Assembly: GCF_004421005.1 (NCBI RefSeq)
Contig: NZ_CP038026.1
Location: forward strand, 620,001 to 684,000
Reading direction: 5' to 3'
DNA from: Pseudoduganella plicata
GTDB taxonomy: Bacteria > Pseudomonadota > Gammaproteobacteria > Burkholderiales > Burkholderiaceae_D
Length of the DNA: 64,000 nucleotides
Of this stretch, positions 17,549 to 28,035 are shown piece by piece. The notes below the pieces were generated by a model. That model saw only the letters and a list, made by a program, of their open reading frames with translations. It was not told where the DNA came from and did not search any database. The position numbers were made by a program, and so were the translations under genes. Within the stretch, counting starts at the first letter, position 1, and each line of letters opens with the position of its first letter.

Positions 17549-18484
17549 TTGAGCACTTCACATTTTCCCAAAGGCGTCGGCATCGCCATCGCCGCGCCGG
17601 GTGGCTACGCGCTGGACGACGCGCTGCTGGCGCGCGGCATCGAACGGCTACAGCAGCAGGGCTGCATCGTCCATAACTATTACGACAGCGCGCACAAGCA
17701 CCTGCGTTTCGGCGGCACGGACGCGGGGCGCCTGGCGCAGCTGAACGCGGCGGCCGCCGATCCGGACGTGCAGGTCGTCGTCGCGCTGCGCGGCCAGTAC
17801 GGCCTGTCGCGCATCCTGCCGCACATCGACTTTCGCGCGATGGCCGACAGCGGCAAACTGTTTGTCGGCTACAGCGACTTCACGGCGTTCAACTGCGCAC
17901 TGCTGCAGGCCACAGGCCGCAAGAGCTTCGCCGGCCCGATGGTCTGCGACGATTTCATCCGCGACGAGCCGGTCGACTACACGCTGTGCCAGTTCTGGGA
18001 CTGCCTGCGCGGGCCCACGCACCGCGTGCGCGGCGAGGCCTGCGGCAATCCCCGCGTCGACATCGAAGGCACGCTTTGGGGCGGCAACCTGGCCATGCTG
18101 ACGCATCTGGCCGGCACGCCGTACTTCCCCCGCATCGAGGGCGGTATCGTCTTCCTGGAAGATATCAACGAGCACCCGTACCGCGTCGAGCGCATGGTGC
18201 TGCAACTGCTGTACTCCGGCGCGCTGGCCGGCCAGCGGGCGCTGGTGCTGGGCGACTTCTCGGGCTACCGCCTGGCGCCGGCCGACAATGGCTACGATTT
18301 CGACACGATGCTGGCCTACCTGCGCGAGACGCTGCCGCTGCCCGTCCTGACGGGACTGCCATTCGGCCACGTGCGGCACCGCTGCACCCTGCCGTTCGGC
18401 GGCCGGGCGCATCTCGTCTCGGACGAATCGGGATTCGACCTGACCGTCAGCGATTACCCCACGCTGGACCACCCGGGCCTGTAG
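17549..18484 (+). CDS. ldcA: LD-carboxypeptidase, S66 family
   Basis: Cytoplasmic peptidase that trims the terminal D-Ala from recycled murein tetrapeptides; 311 residues, as usual for LdcA. The nucleophile is in GYSDFTAFN, the general region GTLWGGNLAML follows, then the Glu in FLEDINEHPYRVERM and the His in TGLPFGHV, forming the S66 Ser-Glu-His set. The only reasonable start is a TTG at 17549 with no strong ribosome site, suggesting low expression. MccF-type self-immunity proteins share the fold, but no microcin locus is present. The next gene begins two bases after the stop. Confidence 0.9.
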   Translation: MSTSHFPKGVGIAIAAPGGYALDDALLARGIERLQQQGCIVHNYYDSAHKHLRFGGTDAGRLAQLNAAAADPDVQVVVALRGQYGLSRILPHIDFRAMADSGKLFVGYSDFTAFNCALLQATGRKSFAGPMVCDDFIRDEPVDYTLCQFWDCLRGPTHRVRGEACGNPRVDIEGTLWGGNLAMLTHLAGTPYFPRIEGGIVFLEDINEHPYRVERMVLQLLYSGALAGQRALVLGDFSGYRLAPADNGYDFDTMLAYLRETLPLPVLTGLPFGHVRHRCTLPFGGRAHLVSDESGFDLTVSDYPTLDHPGL

Positions 18485-18486
18485 CC

Positions 18487-19785
18487 ATGGGCACGCCGCC
18501 GTCCACCCTGACTTACTACCAGGCGACGGCGGACAATGCGGCCTGGCCGCCATTGCAGGGCGACACCACCGCCGACGTCTGCATCGTCGGCGCCGGCTTC
18601 GCGGGCCTTGGTACCGCGCTGTCGCTGCTGGAGCGCGGCGCCGCCGGTACTGTCGTGCTGGAAGCGGCAACCGTCGGCCACGGCGCGTCCGGCCGCAACG
18701 GTGGCTTCGTCTTCGGCGGCTTCTCGCTGGGCGAGGACGCGCTGCTGCGGGCGCATGGCCCCGCCGACGGCAGAAAGCTGTACCGTCTGACGCTCGATGC
18801 CGTGGAGCTGATCCGCCGCCGCATCGACCGCCTGGGCATCGCCTGCGACGCGGTGCATGGCGGCGTTTATCTCGCCAACTGGTTTCCGGATGAGCGCATC
18901 CTCGACGCGCGCCGCCGCTTCATGCGCGAGCAGCTGGGCGTGGAGTGGACCTACGTCGGCAAGGCCGGCTTCGCCGCGCTGGCCCGCACCGACCGCTATC
19001 ACGGCGCGCTGTACGAACCCGATGCCTTTCACTTTCATCCGCTGAAGTACACCCTTGGACTGGCCCGCGTACTGACCGATGCCGGGGTCCGCGTGCATGA
19101 ACGCAGCGCCGTTACGGGCATCGTTCGGGAAGGCGCCGGCTGGCGGGTGCGCACGCCGCAGGGCAGCGTCGCCGCGCGCGACGTGGTGCTGTGTGGCGGC
19201 GGCTACCTGGGCCGCCTGCACGGCAGGCTGGCGGCGGCCACGCTGCCGATTGCCACCTACATCATGACCACCGAGCCGCTGGGCGGGCGCCTGGCCACCG
19301 TGCTGGCGACATCGGCCGCCATCTACGACACCCGCTTCGCTTTCGACTACTACCGCCCGCTGCCGGACACGCGGCTGCTGTGGGGCGGACGCATCGCCGT
19401 GCGCGAACGCAGCGCCGCCGACGTGGCGCGGCTGCTGTACCGCGACATGCTGCGCGTCTATCCGCAACTGGCCGGTACCCGCGTCGACCATGCGTGGAGT
19501 GGCTTGATGAGCTACGGGCGCCACCGCATGCCGCAGATGGGCCGCCTGCCCGACGGGCTGTGGTACGGCAGCGGCTTTGGCGGCCACGGCGTGGCGCCGA
19601 CGACCTTGTGCGGCGAACTGCTGGCGGCGGCGCTGCTGGGCGATTGCGCTGCGCTGGAAGGCTTCCGCCGCTGGGGGCTGCCGCATGCGGGCGGGCCGTT
19701 CGGCCTGGGCGCGGCGCAACTGACGTATTGGTATGAGATGTTGCGGGACCGGCTATGCGAACGTCGGCTCGCGCGACCGCGCTGA
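18487..19785 (+). CDS. FAD-dependent oxidoreductase (DAO family, PuuB-like)
   Basis: Flavoprotein of the D-amino-acid oxidase superfamily, 432 residues. The dinucleotide-binding motif is [20 protein letters not shown] at residues 30-49, followed by [13 protein letters not shown], which is typical of gamma-glutamylputrescine and glycine-oxidase-like enzymes. The C-terminal FAD motif is [16 protein letters not shown] with [10 protein letters not shown]. The substrate is probably an amine or amino acid but cannot be fixed from sequence. It starts two bases after ldcA and is likely co-transcribed. Confidence 0.88.
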   Translation: MGTPPSTLTYYQATADNAAWPPLQGDTTADVCIVGAGFAGLGTALSLLERGAAGTVVLEAATVGHGASGRNGGFVFGGFSLGEDALLRAHGPADGRKLYRLTLDAVELIRRRIDRLGIACDAVHGGVYLANWFPDERILDARRRFMREQLGVEWTYVGKAGFAALARTDRYHGALYEPDAFHFHPLKYTLGLARVLTDAGVRVHERSAVTGIVREGAGWRVRTPQGSVAARDVVLCGGGYLGRLHGRLAAATLPIATYIMTTEPLGGRLATVLATSAAIYDTRFAFDYYRPLPDTRLLWGGRIAVRERSAADVARLLYRDMLRVYPQLAGTRVDHAWSGLMSYGRHRMPQMGRLPDGLWYGSGFGGHGVAPTTLCGELLAAALLGDCAALEGFRRWGLPHAGGPFGLGAAQLTYWYEMLRDRLCERRLARPR

Positions 19786-19864
19786 CGCGAACGGACCGCG
19801 CCCTGCCTGCGCAAGAATGGTAAAATGCCCGGTTACTTGCAACCTCCGTCTTAAGGGCTCATCA

Positions 19865-21463
19865 GTGCTATCCACCGCTAACATCACCATGCAATTCGGC
19901 GCCAAGCCGCTGTTCGAGAATATCTCCGTCAAGTTCGGCGACGGCAACCGTTACGGCCTGATCGGCGCCAACGGCTGCGGCAAGTCCACGTTCATGAAAA
20001 TCCTCGGCGGCGACCTGGAACCGTCGGCCGGTAACGTCATGCTGGACGTGAACGAACGGCTGGGCAAGCTGCGCCAGGACCAGTTCGCGTACGAAGAGAT
20101 GCGCGTGCTCGATGTCGTCATGATGGGCCACACCGAGATGTGGGCCACCATGGCCGAACGCGACGCGATCTACGCGAATCCGGAAGCGACCGACGACGAC
20201 TACATGAAGGCGGCCGAGCTGGAAGGCAAAGTGGCGGAATACGACGGCTACACGGCCGAAGCGCGCGCGGGCGAACTGCTGCTGGGCGCCGGCGTGTCGA
20301 TCGACCTGCACCACGGTCCGATGAGCGCCGTGGCGCCGGGCTGGAAGCTGCGCGTGCTGCTGGCGCAGGCGCTGTTCTCGAATCCGGACATCCTGCTGCT
20401 CGACGAACCGACCAATAACCTGGACATCCACACGATCCGCTGGCTGGAGGACGTGCTGAATCAGCGCAATTCCACGATGATCATCATTTCCCACGATCGT
20501 CACTTCCTGAACCAGGTCTGCACCCACGTGGCCGACATGGACTACGGCACGCTGAAGATCTATCCGGGCAATTACGACGACTACATGCTGGCGTCGACGC
20601 AGGCACGCAACCAGCAGCTGGCCAACAACGCCAAGGCCAAGGATAAGGTCGCCGAACTGCAGGACTTCGTGCGCCGCTTCTCGGCCAACAAGTCCAAGGC
20701 ACGCCAGGCCACGTCGCGCGCCAAGATGATCGACAAGATCAAGGTCGAGGATATCAAACCATCCTCGCGCGCCTATCCGTTCGTGCGCTTCGACGGCGAG
20801 AAGAAGCTGCACCGCCTGGCGGTCGAGGTGGAAAACATCTCGAAAACGTATGACAAGACCCTGTTCAAGAACTTCTCGATCATGGTCGAAGCGGGCGAGC
20901 GCATCGCCATCATCGGCGCCAACGGTGCCGGTAAAACGACGATGCTGCGCTGTATCGCCGGCGAAATCGCCAACCTGCAGCCGGACACGGGCCGCGTCAA
21001 GTGGGCCGAGAACGCCAACGTGGGCTACATGCCGCAGGATCCGACCGAGGAATTCGCCACCGACGCCACGTTGACGGACTGGATGGGCAACTGGACGCAG
21101 GAAGGCGACGACGACCAGGCCGTGCGTTCCATCCTGGGCCGCCTGCTGTTCGGCGGCGACGAGGTGAAGAAGTCCGTGCGCGTGCTGTCGGGTGGTGAGA
21201 AGGGCAGGATGATGTATGGCAAGCTGATGCTGGGCCGTCACAACGTGCTGCTGCTGGACGAACCGACCAACCACATGGACATGGAATCGATCGAGTCGCT
21301 CAATATCGCGCTCGACAAGTATGCCGGCACCCTGATCTTCGTTTCGCACGACCGCGAATTCGTGTCGTCGCTGGCGAACCGCATCATCGAGATCAAGGAA
21401 AACGAAGTCGTCGACTTCCGCGGCAACTACGAAGAGTATCTGACCAGCCAGGGCATCGACTAA
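19865..21463 (+). CDS. ybiT: ABC-F family ATPase, YbiT-type
   Basis: Soluble tandem ATP-binding protein that acts on ribosomes, 532 residues, the same size as E. coli YbiT. Domain one has GANGCGKST and [12 protein letters not shown]; domain two has [18 protein letters not shown] and [12 protein letters not shown]. Between them is the linker with [19 protein letters not shown], and the N terminus [19 protein letters not shown] is YbiT-like. GTG at 19865 is the start, with AAGGG about eight bases before it; an in-frame start 132 bases upstream overlaps the preceding gene and is unlikely. nadA follows after ten bases. Confidence 0.95.
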   Translation: MLSTANITMQFGAKPLFENISVKFGDGNRYGLIGANGCGKSTFMKILGGDLEPSAGNVMLDVNERLGKLRQDQFAYEEMRVLDVVMMGHTEMWATMAERDAIYANPEATDDDYMKAAELEGKVAEYDGYTAEARAGELLLGAGVSIDLHHGPMSAVAPGWKLRVLLAQALFSNPDILLLDEPTNNLDIHTIRWLEDVLNQRNSTMIIISHDRHFLNQVCTHVADMDYGTLKIYPGNYDDYMLASTQARNQQLANNAKAKDKVAELQDFVRRFSANKSKARQATSRAKMIDKIKVEDIKPSSRAYPFVRFDGEKKLHRLAVEVENISKTYDKTLFKNFSIMVEAGERIAIIGANGAGKTTMLRCIAGEIANLQPDTGRVKWAENANVGYMPQDPTEEFATDATLTDWMGNWTQEGDDDQAVRSILGRLLFGGDEVKKSVRVLSGGEKGRMMYGKLMLGRHNVLLLDEPTNHMDMESIESLNIALDKYAGTLIFVSHDREFVSSLANRIIEIKENEVVDFRGNYEEYLTSQGID

Positions 21464-21473
21464 GGAGCATCGC

Positions 21474-22628
21474 GTGACTGCCACAGCCATTCCCATCAAG
21501 ACCGTTGAATATGAAATGCCCCTGCTGGAAGAGAACCGGCAGGGCGGCAGCTGCGTGGCGCATGCATGGGCGCGCACACCGGCACCTGTGCCGGCCGACG
21601 AAAAGATCCTGCTGAAGGAACGCATCCGCACGCTGCTGCGCGAACGCGAAGCGGTGCTGGTGGCGCATTACTATGTCGACGCGGACCTGCAGGACCTGGC
21701 CGAGGAAACGGGTGGCTGCGTCTCCGACTCGCTGGAGATGGCGCGCTTCGGCCGCGATCATCCGGCAACGACGCTGGTCGTCGCCGGCGTGAAATTCATG
21801 GGCGAGACGTCAAAAATCCTCAGCCCGGAAAAGACGGTCCTGATGCCGGACCTGGACGCGACCTGCTCGCTGGACCTGGGCTGCCCGCCGGAGGAGTTCG
21901 CGGCATTCTGCGACCAGCATCCGGACCGCACCGTCGTCGTCTACGCCAACACCAGCGCGGCCGTGAAGGCCCGCGCGGACTGGATGGTGACGTCCTCGAT
22001 CGGCCTGGATATCGTGCAGCACCTGCACGAGCAGGGCAAGAAGATCCTGTGGGCGCCGGACAAGCACCTGGGTTCCTACATCCAGAAGAAGACGGGCGCG
22101 GACATGCTGCTGTGGCAGGGCTCCTGCCTCGTGCACGACGAATTCAAGGGCGTGGAGCTGGACCTGCTGAAGGCCGAATACCCGCACGCGAAAGTGCTGG
22201 TGCACCCGGAGTCGCCCGCCAACGTGGTCGAGCAGGCGGACGTGGTCGGATCGACGTCGCAGCTGATCGCCGCCGCGGTGTCGATGGACGCGGACACCTT
22301 CATCGTTGCCACCGACAACGGCATCCTGCACAAGATGAAGAACGCCGCGCCGGGCAAGACGTTCATCGAAGCGCCGACGGCGGGCAACAGCGCCACGTGC
22401 AAGAGCTGTGCGCACTGCCCGTGGATGGCGATGAACGGGTTGCGCAACCTGGTGGACGTGCTGGAAAACATGAGCAACGAGATCCACGTGGATCCGGAAG
22501 TGGGCCGCCAGGCGCAGCGCTCCATTAACCGCATGCTCGATTTCGCGGCGGCGAAAAAGGCGAAGGTTGCGCCGGGGGCCGACCTGGCGCAGGAATCGAA
22601 GCTGTTCTCCGGCATCGGCCCCGCCTGA
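21474..22628 (+). CDS. nadA: Quinolinate synthase
   Basis: Iron-sulfur enzyme of de novo NAD synthesis condensing iminoaspartate with dihydroxyacetone phosphate; 384 residues. The cluster cysteines lie in [22 protein letters not shown] and [10 protein letters not shown]. The substrate loops [11 protein letters not shown] and [12 protein letters not shown] are family hallmarks. The start is a GTG with AAGGAG seven bases upstream. nadC follows after 28 bases; nadB is not in the window. Confidence 0.96.
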   Translation: MTATAIPIKTVEYEMPLLEENRQGGSCVAHAWARTPAPVPADEKILLKERIRTLLREREAVLVAHYYVDADLQDLAEETGGCVSDSLEMARFGRDHPATTLVVAGVKFMGETSKILSPEKTVLMPDLDATCSLDLGCPPEEFAAFCDQHPDRTVVVYANTSAAVKARADWMVTSSIGLDIVQHLHEQGKKILWAPDKHLGSYIQKKTGADMLLWQGSCLVHDEFKGVELDLLKAEYPHAKVLVHPESPANVVEQADVVGSTSQLIAAAVSMDADTFIVATDNGILHKMKNAAPGKTFIEAPTAGNSATCKSCAHCPWMAMNGLRNLVDVLENMSNEIHVDPEVGRQAQRSINRMLDFAAAKKAKVAPGADLAQESKLFSGIGPA

Positions 22629-22656
22629 TACGGGCGCTCCATCACAAGGACAAGAA

Positions 22657-23547
22657 ATGAGCACGTTGTTGAATCCCTATGCCCCGTTTGACGCGGCGTT
22701 GACGAAGGCGTATGAATCGAATCTGCTGGCCGCATTGCTGGAAGATGTCGGCACGGGCGACCTGACGGGCCAGCTGGTGCCGGAGGGCGCCCGCGCGACG
22801 GCCCGCGTCATCGTGCGCGAGGAAGCGGTGCTGTGCGGTGCGCCGTGGTTCGAAGGCATCATGCATGCGCTCGACCCGGCCATCGGCATCGAGTGGCATT
22901 ACGCCGAAGGCGACGTGATGACGGCCGATTCTCCCGTCTGCACGATGGTCGGTCCGGCCCGCGCCATCCTGACGGCCGAGCGCTCGGCGCTGAACTTCAT
23001 GCAGCTGCTGTCGGGTGTTGCCACGGCCACGCGCCGTTATGTCGACGCCATCGCCGGCACCACCGCCGCCATCCTCGACACGCGCAAGACCTTGCCGGGC
23101 CTGCGCCTGGCGCAGAAGTATGCCGTGCGCGTCGGCGGCGGCCAGAACCAGCGACTGGCGCTGTACGACGGCATCCTGATCAAGGAAAACCATATCGCGG
23201 CGGCGGGCGGCATCACGGCTGCACTGGCGGCGGCGAAAAGAGTGGCTGCCGATAACCGCGCGCAGGTGTCGATCCAGGTCGAAGTCGAAACGCTGGACCA
23301 GCTGGACGAAGCGCTGGCCGTGGGCGCCACGTCGATCCTGCTGGACAATTTCAGCCTGGAGAACATGCGCGCGGCCGTCCAGATCAACCGCGGCAGGGCA
23401 TTGCTGGAAGCCTCCGGCGGCGTCAACTTCGATACCGTGCGGGCGATCGCCGAAACGGGCGTGCACCGCATCTCCATCGGTGCATTGACGAAAGACGTGC
23501 GCGCGACCGACTTCTCGCTGCGGATCGTCGGATCCGCGCTGGGCTAG
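22657..23547 (+). CDS. nadC: Nicotinate-nucleotide diphosphorylase (carboxylating)
   Basis: Quinolinate phosphoribosyltransferase, third step of NAD synthesis; 296 residues. Motifs include EDVGTGDLTGQL near residue 29, ERSALNFMQLLSG, DTRKTLPGLR, the phosphate-binding VGGGQNQRLALYDGILIKENH, and the C-terminal ASGGVNFDTVRAIAETGV. The ATG has AAGGA six bases ahead. It forms an operon with nadA, followed by an inverted-repeat element that probably ends the transcript. Confidence 0.96.
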   Translation: MSTLLNPYAPFDAALTKAYESNLLAALLEDVGTGDLTGQLVPEGARATARVIVREEAVLCGAPWFEGIMHALDPAIGIEWHYAEGDVMTADSPVCTMVGPARAILTAERSALNFMQLLSGVATATRRYVDAIAGTTAAILDTRKTLPGLRLAQKYAVRVGGGQNQRLALYDGILIKENHIAAAGGITAALAAAKRVAADNRAQVSIQVEVETLDQLDEALAVGATSILLDNFSLENMRAAVQINRGRALLEASGGVNFDTVRAIAETGVHRISIGALTKDVRATDFSLRIVGSALG

Positions 23548-23628
23548 CGTGGGAGTGTCATCGGCCGCTGCGCCGCTGGGGTCTGTCCCCGGTCAGTGGC
23601 GACATTTGATGCATCCGCAGGCGTGACA

Positions 23629-23695
23629 AGGGGACTGACCCCGGTTTCTTGCCCGCGCCGTCGAGACGCTGGCTGAAAACCGGGGTCAGTCCCCT
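23629..23695. repeat. 19-bp perfect inverted repeat after nadC, terminator-like element
   Basis: AGGGGACTGACCCCGGTTT is followed 29 bases later by its exact reverse complement. Nearby are a shorter GGGG-TCTGT-CCCC hairpin at 23578-23590 and a second pair, AGACGCTGG/CCAGCGTCT (23664 and 23710), nested across it. It lies between convergent nadC and the MHS transporter. Related sequence wording recurs at 40700 and 47833, pointing to a dispersed intergenic repeat family. Confidence 0.8.
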
Positions 23696-23766
23696 GGTGA
23701 CGCTGACAACCAGCGTCTGAGCCGCCACTTAGCAGGGACAGACGCCAGCTGCCTCAGCCGCCCCCG

Positions 23767-25473
23767 TCAATCCCCCGCGTAGATATCCCGGTCCTTGGTC
23801 TCGCGGATGAAGATCGCGCCGATCACCAGGGTGATCAGCGCAACGCCGATCGGATACCACAAGCCGAAGTAGATATCGCCCTTGAACGCGACCAGCGCGA
23901 ACACGGTGGTGGGCAGCAGCCCGCCGAACCAGCCGTTGCCGATGTGATACGGCAGCGACATCGACGTATACCGGATCTTGGTGGGGAACATCTCGACCAG
24001 CATCGCGGCGATCGGGCCGTACACCATCGTCACGTACAGCACCAGGATGAACAGCAGCAGTACCATCATCGGCTTGTTGATCTGGTCCGGGTCCGCCTTG
24101 GCGGGGTAGCCGGCCGCCTTGATGGCCGCACCCACTTCCTTCTTGAACGCTTTTTCTCGCTCGTTACTGGCCGCGTCGAAGTCGCTGCCGGTCGGCTGCA
24201 TCACGGCGTCGAACGACGTGACTTCCTTGTCCCCCACTTTGATTTTCGCGATAGCGCCGGCCGGCGCGTCCTGGCGCGTGTAGTTGACGGATGCGGCCGA
24301 CAGCGCTGCCGTGGCGATGTCGCACGACGACGGGAATTTCTCCGTGCCCGTCAGCTTGAACTGGAAGTGGCACGACGCGGGATCGGCCACGACGACGACC
24401 GGGGAGTTCTGCAGCGCCGCTTCCAGTGCCGGATTGCCGTAGTGGGTCAGGCCCTTGAACAGCGGGAAGTAGGTGGCCGCCGCGATCAGGCAGCCGCCCA
24501 GGATGATCCATTTGCGCCCGATCCGGTCCGACAGGGCGCCGAAGAAGATGAAGAACGGCGTCGCCAGCAACAGGGCGATGGCGATCAGGATGTTGGCCGT
24601 TGCCAGCTCGATCTTCAAGGTCTGCTGCATGAAGAACAGTGCGTAGAACTGCCCCGTGTACCAGACCACTGCCTGGCCCATCGTCAGGCCGACCAGCGCC
24701 AGGATGACGATCTTCAGGTTGCCCCATTTGCCGAACGCTTCCGACAGCGGGGCCTTGGACGTCTTGCCCTCGGCCTTCATCTTGGCAAAGGCTGGCGACT
24801 CCTGCATCGACATCCTGATCCACACCGAGATACCCAGCAGCAGCACGGAGAGCAGGAACGGAATGCGCCAGCCCCACGCCGCGAAGTCTTCCTCGCCGAC
24901 GGCAAGGCGGGTGCCCAGGATGACCAGCAGGGACATGAACAGTCCCATTGTGGCCGTGGTCTGGATCCACGACGTGAACAGCCCCCTTTTGCCATGCGGC
25001 GCGTGCTCGGCCACGTAGGTGGCCGCGCCGCCGTATTCGCCGCCCAGCGCGAGGCCCTGCAGGATGCGCAGGGTGACGAGGATGATGGGCGCGGCGACGC
25101 CGATCGACGCGTGGCTCGGCAGCAGGCCGACGATGAACGTGGACAGGCCCATGATCAGGATCGTCACGAGGAACGTGTACTTACGGCCGATCATGTCCCC
25201 CAGGCGGCCGAAGACGATGGCGCCGAACGGCCGCACGATGAAACCGGCCGCGAAGGCCAGCAGCGCGAAGATGAAGGTGGTGGTGGGGTCGCCGATGAAA
25301 AACTGCTTGGCGATGATCGACGCCAGCGCGCCGTACAGGTAGAAGTCGTACCACTCGAACACGGTGCCCAGCGACGACGCGAAGATGACCTTGCGCTCTT
25401 CCTTCGTCATCGGTGTCGCCTTGCCTTTGCTCCCCAGGTTCCGCGCGTCCGCGGCGCCATTTGTGATAGCCAT
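23767..25473 (-). CDS. MFS transporter, metabolite:H+ symporter (MHS) type
   Basis: Inner-membrane secondary transporter of 568 residues. The N-terminal half has ASSLGTVFEWYDFYLYG and the loop motif GRLGDMIGRKYTFLV, typical of ProP/ShiA/KgtP relatives. Hydrophobic segments fit twelve helices, but a soluble insertion of roughly 110 residues (about 355-465, containing two Cys and a Lys-rich part) interrupts the C-terminal half. Substrates in this family are organic acids or osmolytes; none can be assigned here. The ATG has AAGGAG about eight bases ahead. It is divergent from the thiolase operon, which might use the transported substrate. Confidence 0.9.
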   Translation of the reverse strand: MAITNGAADARNLGSKGKATPMTKEERKVIFASSLGTVFEWYDFYLYGALASIIAKQFFIGDPTTTFIFALLAFAAGFIVRPFGAIVFGRLGDMIGRKYTFLVTILIMGLSTFIVGLLPSHASIGVAAPIILVTLRILQGLALGGEYGGAATYVAEHAPHGKRGLFTSWIQTTATMGLFMSLLVILGTRLAVGEEDFAAWGWRIPFLLSVLLLGISVWIRMSMQESPAFAKMKAEGKTSKAPLSEAFGKWGNLKIVILALVGLTMGQAVVWYTGQFYALFFMQQTLKIELATANILIAIALLLATPFFIFFGALSDRIGRKWIILGGCLIAAATYFPLFKGLTHYGNPALEAALQNSPVVVVADPASCHFQFKLTGTEKFPSSCDIATAALSAASVNYTRQDAPAGAIAKIKVGDKEVTSFDAVMQPTGSDFDAASNEREKAFKKEVGAAIKAAGYPAKADPDQINKPMMVLLLFILVLYVTMVYGPIAAMLVEMFPTKIRYTSMSLPYHIGNGWFGGLLPTTVFALVAFKGDIYFGLWYPIGVALITLVIGAIFIRETKDRDIYAGD

Positions 25474-25723
25474 TTTTTGTCTCCTTGACGGCGCTCACCT
25501 GCCGGTGGCCCCATTGCTATTGGAAGGGTGCCGCCCGATTCTGCTGCATGATGGTCGTTCGGCCCGATCGAGTCTGGTCCGTGAAACTTACGTCATTCTT
25601 GCTTGAAACTTACGCGAAACTGACGGGCTGTAAGGCCAAAAAAGTTTAACGAACGACCGTGCTTAATTGCCGGGGCTTGTGCTATGCTGGAATGATTACA
25701 GTCCAATAACAAAGGAGACTTTC

Positions 25724-26890
25724 ATGCCAGATGCCGTTATCGTATCGACCGCCCGCACCGGGCTGGCCAAGTCCTGGAAAGGCGCGTTCAACATGACGCA
25801 TGGCGCCACCCTGGGCGGCCATGCGCTGGCGGCGGCCATTGCCCGCGCCGGTATCGAACCGGGCGAAGTGGAAGACGTGCTGATCGGTTGCGCCAATCCG
25901 GAAGGCGCCACGGGCGGCAATATTGCCCGCCAGATCGCGCTGCGCGCCGGCTGCCCCGTCACCACGGCGGGCATGACGATCAACCGTTTCTGTTCCTCGG
26001 GCCTGCAGACCATTGCCACGGCCGCGCAGCGCATCGTGGCCGGCGAGGGCGACATCTACGCAGCCGGCGGCGTCGAGTCGATCTCCTGCGTGCAGCAGGA
26101 GATGAACATGCACATGTACCGGGAAGTCTGGCTGAAGCAGAACAAGCCGGAAATCTACCTGCCGATGCTGCAGACGGCGGAGATCGTGGCCAGGCGCTAC
26201 AACATCGGCAAGGACCGCCAGGACGAATATGGCGTGCGCAGCCAGCAGCGCGCCGCCGCCGCCCAGGCCGCGGGACTGTTCGATGCGGAAATCGTGCCGA
26301 TGACAACCGTCATGGGCGTGGCCGACAAGCTGGGTACGCGCGAGGTCACGATCGCCGCCGACGAAGGCATCCGCGCCGACACGACGCTCGAGGCGGTGAG
26401 TAAAATCCGCACGGCGCTGCCGGGTGGCGTCGTCAGCGCCGGCAATGCCAGCCAGTTCTCCGACGGCGCATCGGTGGCCATCGTGATGAGCGCGCAGGCC
26501 GCCGCCGCGAAAGGCCTGCAGCCACTGGGGATCTTCCGCGGCTTTGCCGTGGCGGGCTGCGAACCGGACGAAATGGGCATCGGTCCCGTCTACGCCGTGC
26601 CGAAACTGCTGAAGAAGGCCGGCCTGACCGTGGCCGACATCGGCCTGTGGGAACTGAACGAGGCCTTCGCCGTTCAGGTGCTCTATTGCGCCGACAAGCT
26701 GGGCATCCCGATGGACCGCCTGAACGTGAACGGCGGCGCCATCGCCGTGGGCCACCCGTACGGTGTTTCCGGTGCCCGCCTGACGGGGCATGCGCTGCTG
26801 GAAGGCAAGCGGCGCGGCGTGAAGTATGTCGTCGTCACCATGTGCATCGGCGGCGGCCAAGGTGCCGCCGGCCTGTTTGAAATCGTCTGA
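25724..26890 (+). CDS. Acetyl-CoA C-acyltransferase (thiolase)
   Basis: Degradative-type thiolase of 388 residues, cleaving 3-ketoacyl-CoA. The acyl-accepting Cys is in [10 protein letters not shown], the His is in [16 protein letters not shown], and the second Cys is in [19 protein letters not shown] is also present. AAAGGAGA sits in front of the ATG at 25724. It heads an operon with an A/B-barrel protein, an SDR and a CurA-like reductase, a set that fits acyl-CoA or ketone catabolism. Confidence 0.94.
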   Translation: MPDAVIVSTARTGLAKSWKGAFNMTHGATLGGHALAAAIARAGIEPGEVEDVLIGCANPEGATGGNIARQIALRAGCPVTTAGMTINRFCSSGLQTIATAAQRIVAGEGDIYAAGGVESISCVQQEMNMHMYREVWLKQNKPEIYLPMLQTAEIVARRYNIGKDRQDEYGVRSQQRAAAAQAAGLFDAEIVPMTTVMGVADKLGTREVTIAADEGIRADTTLEAVSKIRTALPGGVVSAGNASQFSDGASVAIVMSAQAAAAKGLQPLGIFRGFAVAGCEPDEMGIGPVYAVPKLLKKAGLTVADIGLWELNEAFAVQVLYCADKLGIPMDRLNVNGGAIAVGHPYGVSGARLTGHALLEGKRRGVKYVVVTMCIGGGQGAAGLFEIV

Positions 26891-26900
26891 CGGAGGGCAT

Positions 26901-27203
26901 GTGATCAAGCATATCGTGATGTGGAAGCTCAAGGACGAGGCGGAAGGCGCGGGCCGCGCCGCCAACGCCCGCAAGATGAAGGAACTGCTGGAAGCCTGCG
27001 CGGGCATCGTGCCGGGCATCCTGAAGCTGGAGGTGGGACTGGCGACGCCGGACCTGGAAGCGACGTACGACGTCGTGCTGTACTCCGAGTTCGCGGACAA
27101 GGCCGCGCTGGACGCCTACCAGGAACACCCGCAGCACGTCGCACTCAAACCCTTCTTCGCCGCCGTACGCGAAGGCCGCCAATGCATGGACTACGAGGTA
27201 TGA
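26901..27203 (+). CDS. Dabb-family (stress-responsive A/B barrel) protein
   Basis: Small dimeric ferredoxin-like barrel protein, 100 residues, recognised by the N-terminal IKHIVMWKLKDEAEG and the C-terminal DAYQEHPQHVALKPFF. Family members range from stress proteins to small cyclases and decarboxylases; the role here is unknown. The start is a GTG with GGAGGG only three bases away; the ATG two bases earlier runs straight into a stop. It sits between thiolase and SDR genes and is surely part of the operon. Confidence 0.88.
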   Translation: MIKHIVMWKLKDEAEGAGRAANARKMKELLEACAGIVPGILKLEVGLATPDLEATYDVVLYSEFADKAALDAYQEHPQHVALKPFFAAVREGRQCMDYEV

Positions 27204-27205
27204 CG

Positions 27206-28009
27206 ATGACCGCATTTGAAAACACCACTGTACGCACGACCCGCGAGCTTTTCAGCCTGGAAGGCAAAACGGCACTGGTCACGGGCGGCTCGCGCGGCCT
27301 GGGCCTGCAAATGGCGCTCGCCCTGGGCGAACAGGGGGCAACGGTCGTCGTGGCCGCGCGCAAGCAGAACGAACTCGACGATGCCGTCGCCACCTTGACG
27401 GCACGCGGCATCACGGCCTACGCCATCGCCGCGGACCTGGGCCAGGATGGCGCGGCCGACGCGCTGGCGCAGGCCGCCATCGGGAAGCTGGGCCATATCG
27501 ACATCCTCGTCAATAACGCAGGCGCCAGCTGGGGCGCGCCGGCCGAGGACATGCCGAGCGAGGCTTGGGACAAGGTGATGAACCTGAACGTGCGGTCCGT
27601 GTTCCTGCTGTCGCAGGCCGTGGCGAAACGTTCGATGATCCCGCGCGGCCAGGGCCGCATCATCAATATCGCGTCGATCGCCGGCCTGGCCGGCAACCCG
27701 CCGGGCACGATGAAGACGATTGCGTACAATACCAGCAAGGGCGCCGTCATCAACTTCACGCGCGCCCTTGCGGGCGAGTGGGGCGCGCACGGCATCAATG
27801 TGAACGCCATCGCGCCGGGCTTCTTCCCGTCGAAGATGAGCGCGGGCGTGCTGCAGGCGATGGGCGACCGGCTGATGGCCGAAGCGCCGCTGGGCCGCCT
27901 GGGTTCCGACGAGGACCTGAAAGGCGCCGTGGTGCTGTTCGCCTCCGATGCCGGCCGCCACATCACCGGCCAGATCCTGGCCGTCGACGGCGGCGTCTCC
28001 GCCGTTTAA
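27206..28009 (+). CDS. Short-chain dehydrogenase/reductase
   Basis: Classical SDR oxidoreductase of 267 residues. The cofactor motif is TGGSRGLGLQ, NNAG is present, and the catalytic Ser/Tyr/Lys are in NIASIAG and YNTSKGA. The C terminus APGFFPSKM and ITGQILAVDGGV is typical of gluconate-5-dehydrogenase-like or 3-hydroxyacyl-CoA-dehydrogenase-like SDRs. An ATG at 27200 overlaps the previous stop, but GAGG spacing favours 27206. In this operon it could act on a 3-hydroxyacyl substrate. Confidence 0.92.
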   Translation: MTAFENTTVRTTRELFSLEGKTALVTGGSRGLGLQMALALGEQGATVVVAARKQNELDDAVATLTARGITAYAIAADLGQDGAADALAQAAIGKLGHIDILVNNAGASWGAPAEDMPSEAWDKVMNLNVRSVFLLSQAVAKRSMIPRGQGRIINIASIAGLAGNPPGTMKTIAYNTSKGAVINFTRALAGEWGAHGINVNAIAPGFFPSKMSAGVLQAMGDRLMAEAPLGRLGSDEDLKGAVVLFASDAGRHITGQILAVDGGVSAV

Positions 28010-28035
28010 CCTTGTTTAACCTACCTAGGACAACA

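Noticed and set aside
19733..19864. Longer N terminus for YbiT from an in-frame ATG
   Set aside because: It overlaps the preceding oxidoreductase gene and adds unrelated sequence; GTG 19865 has a ribosome site and the family N terminus.
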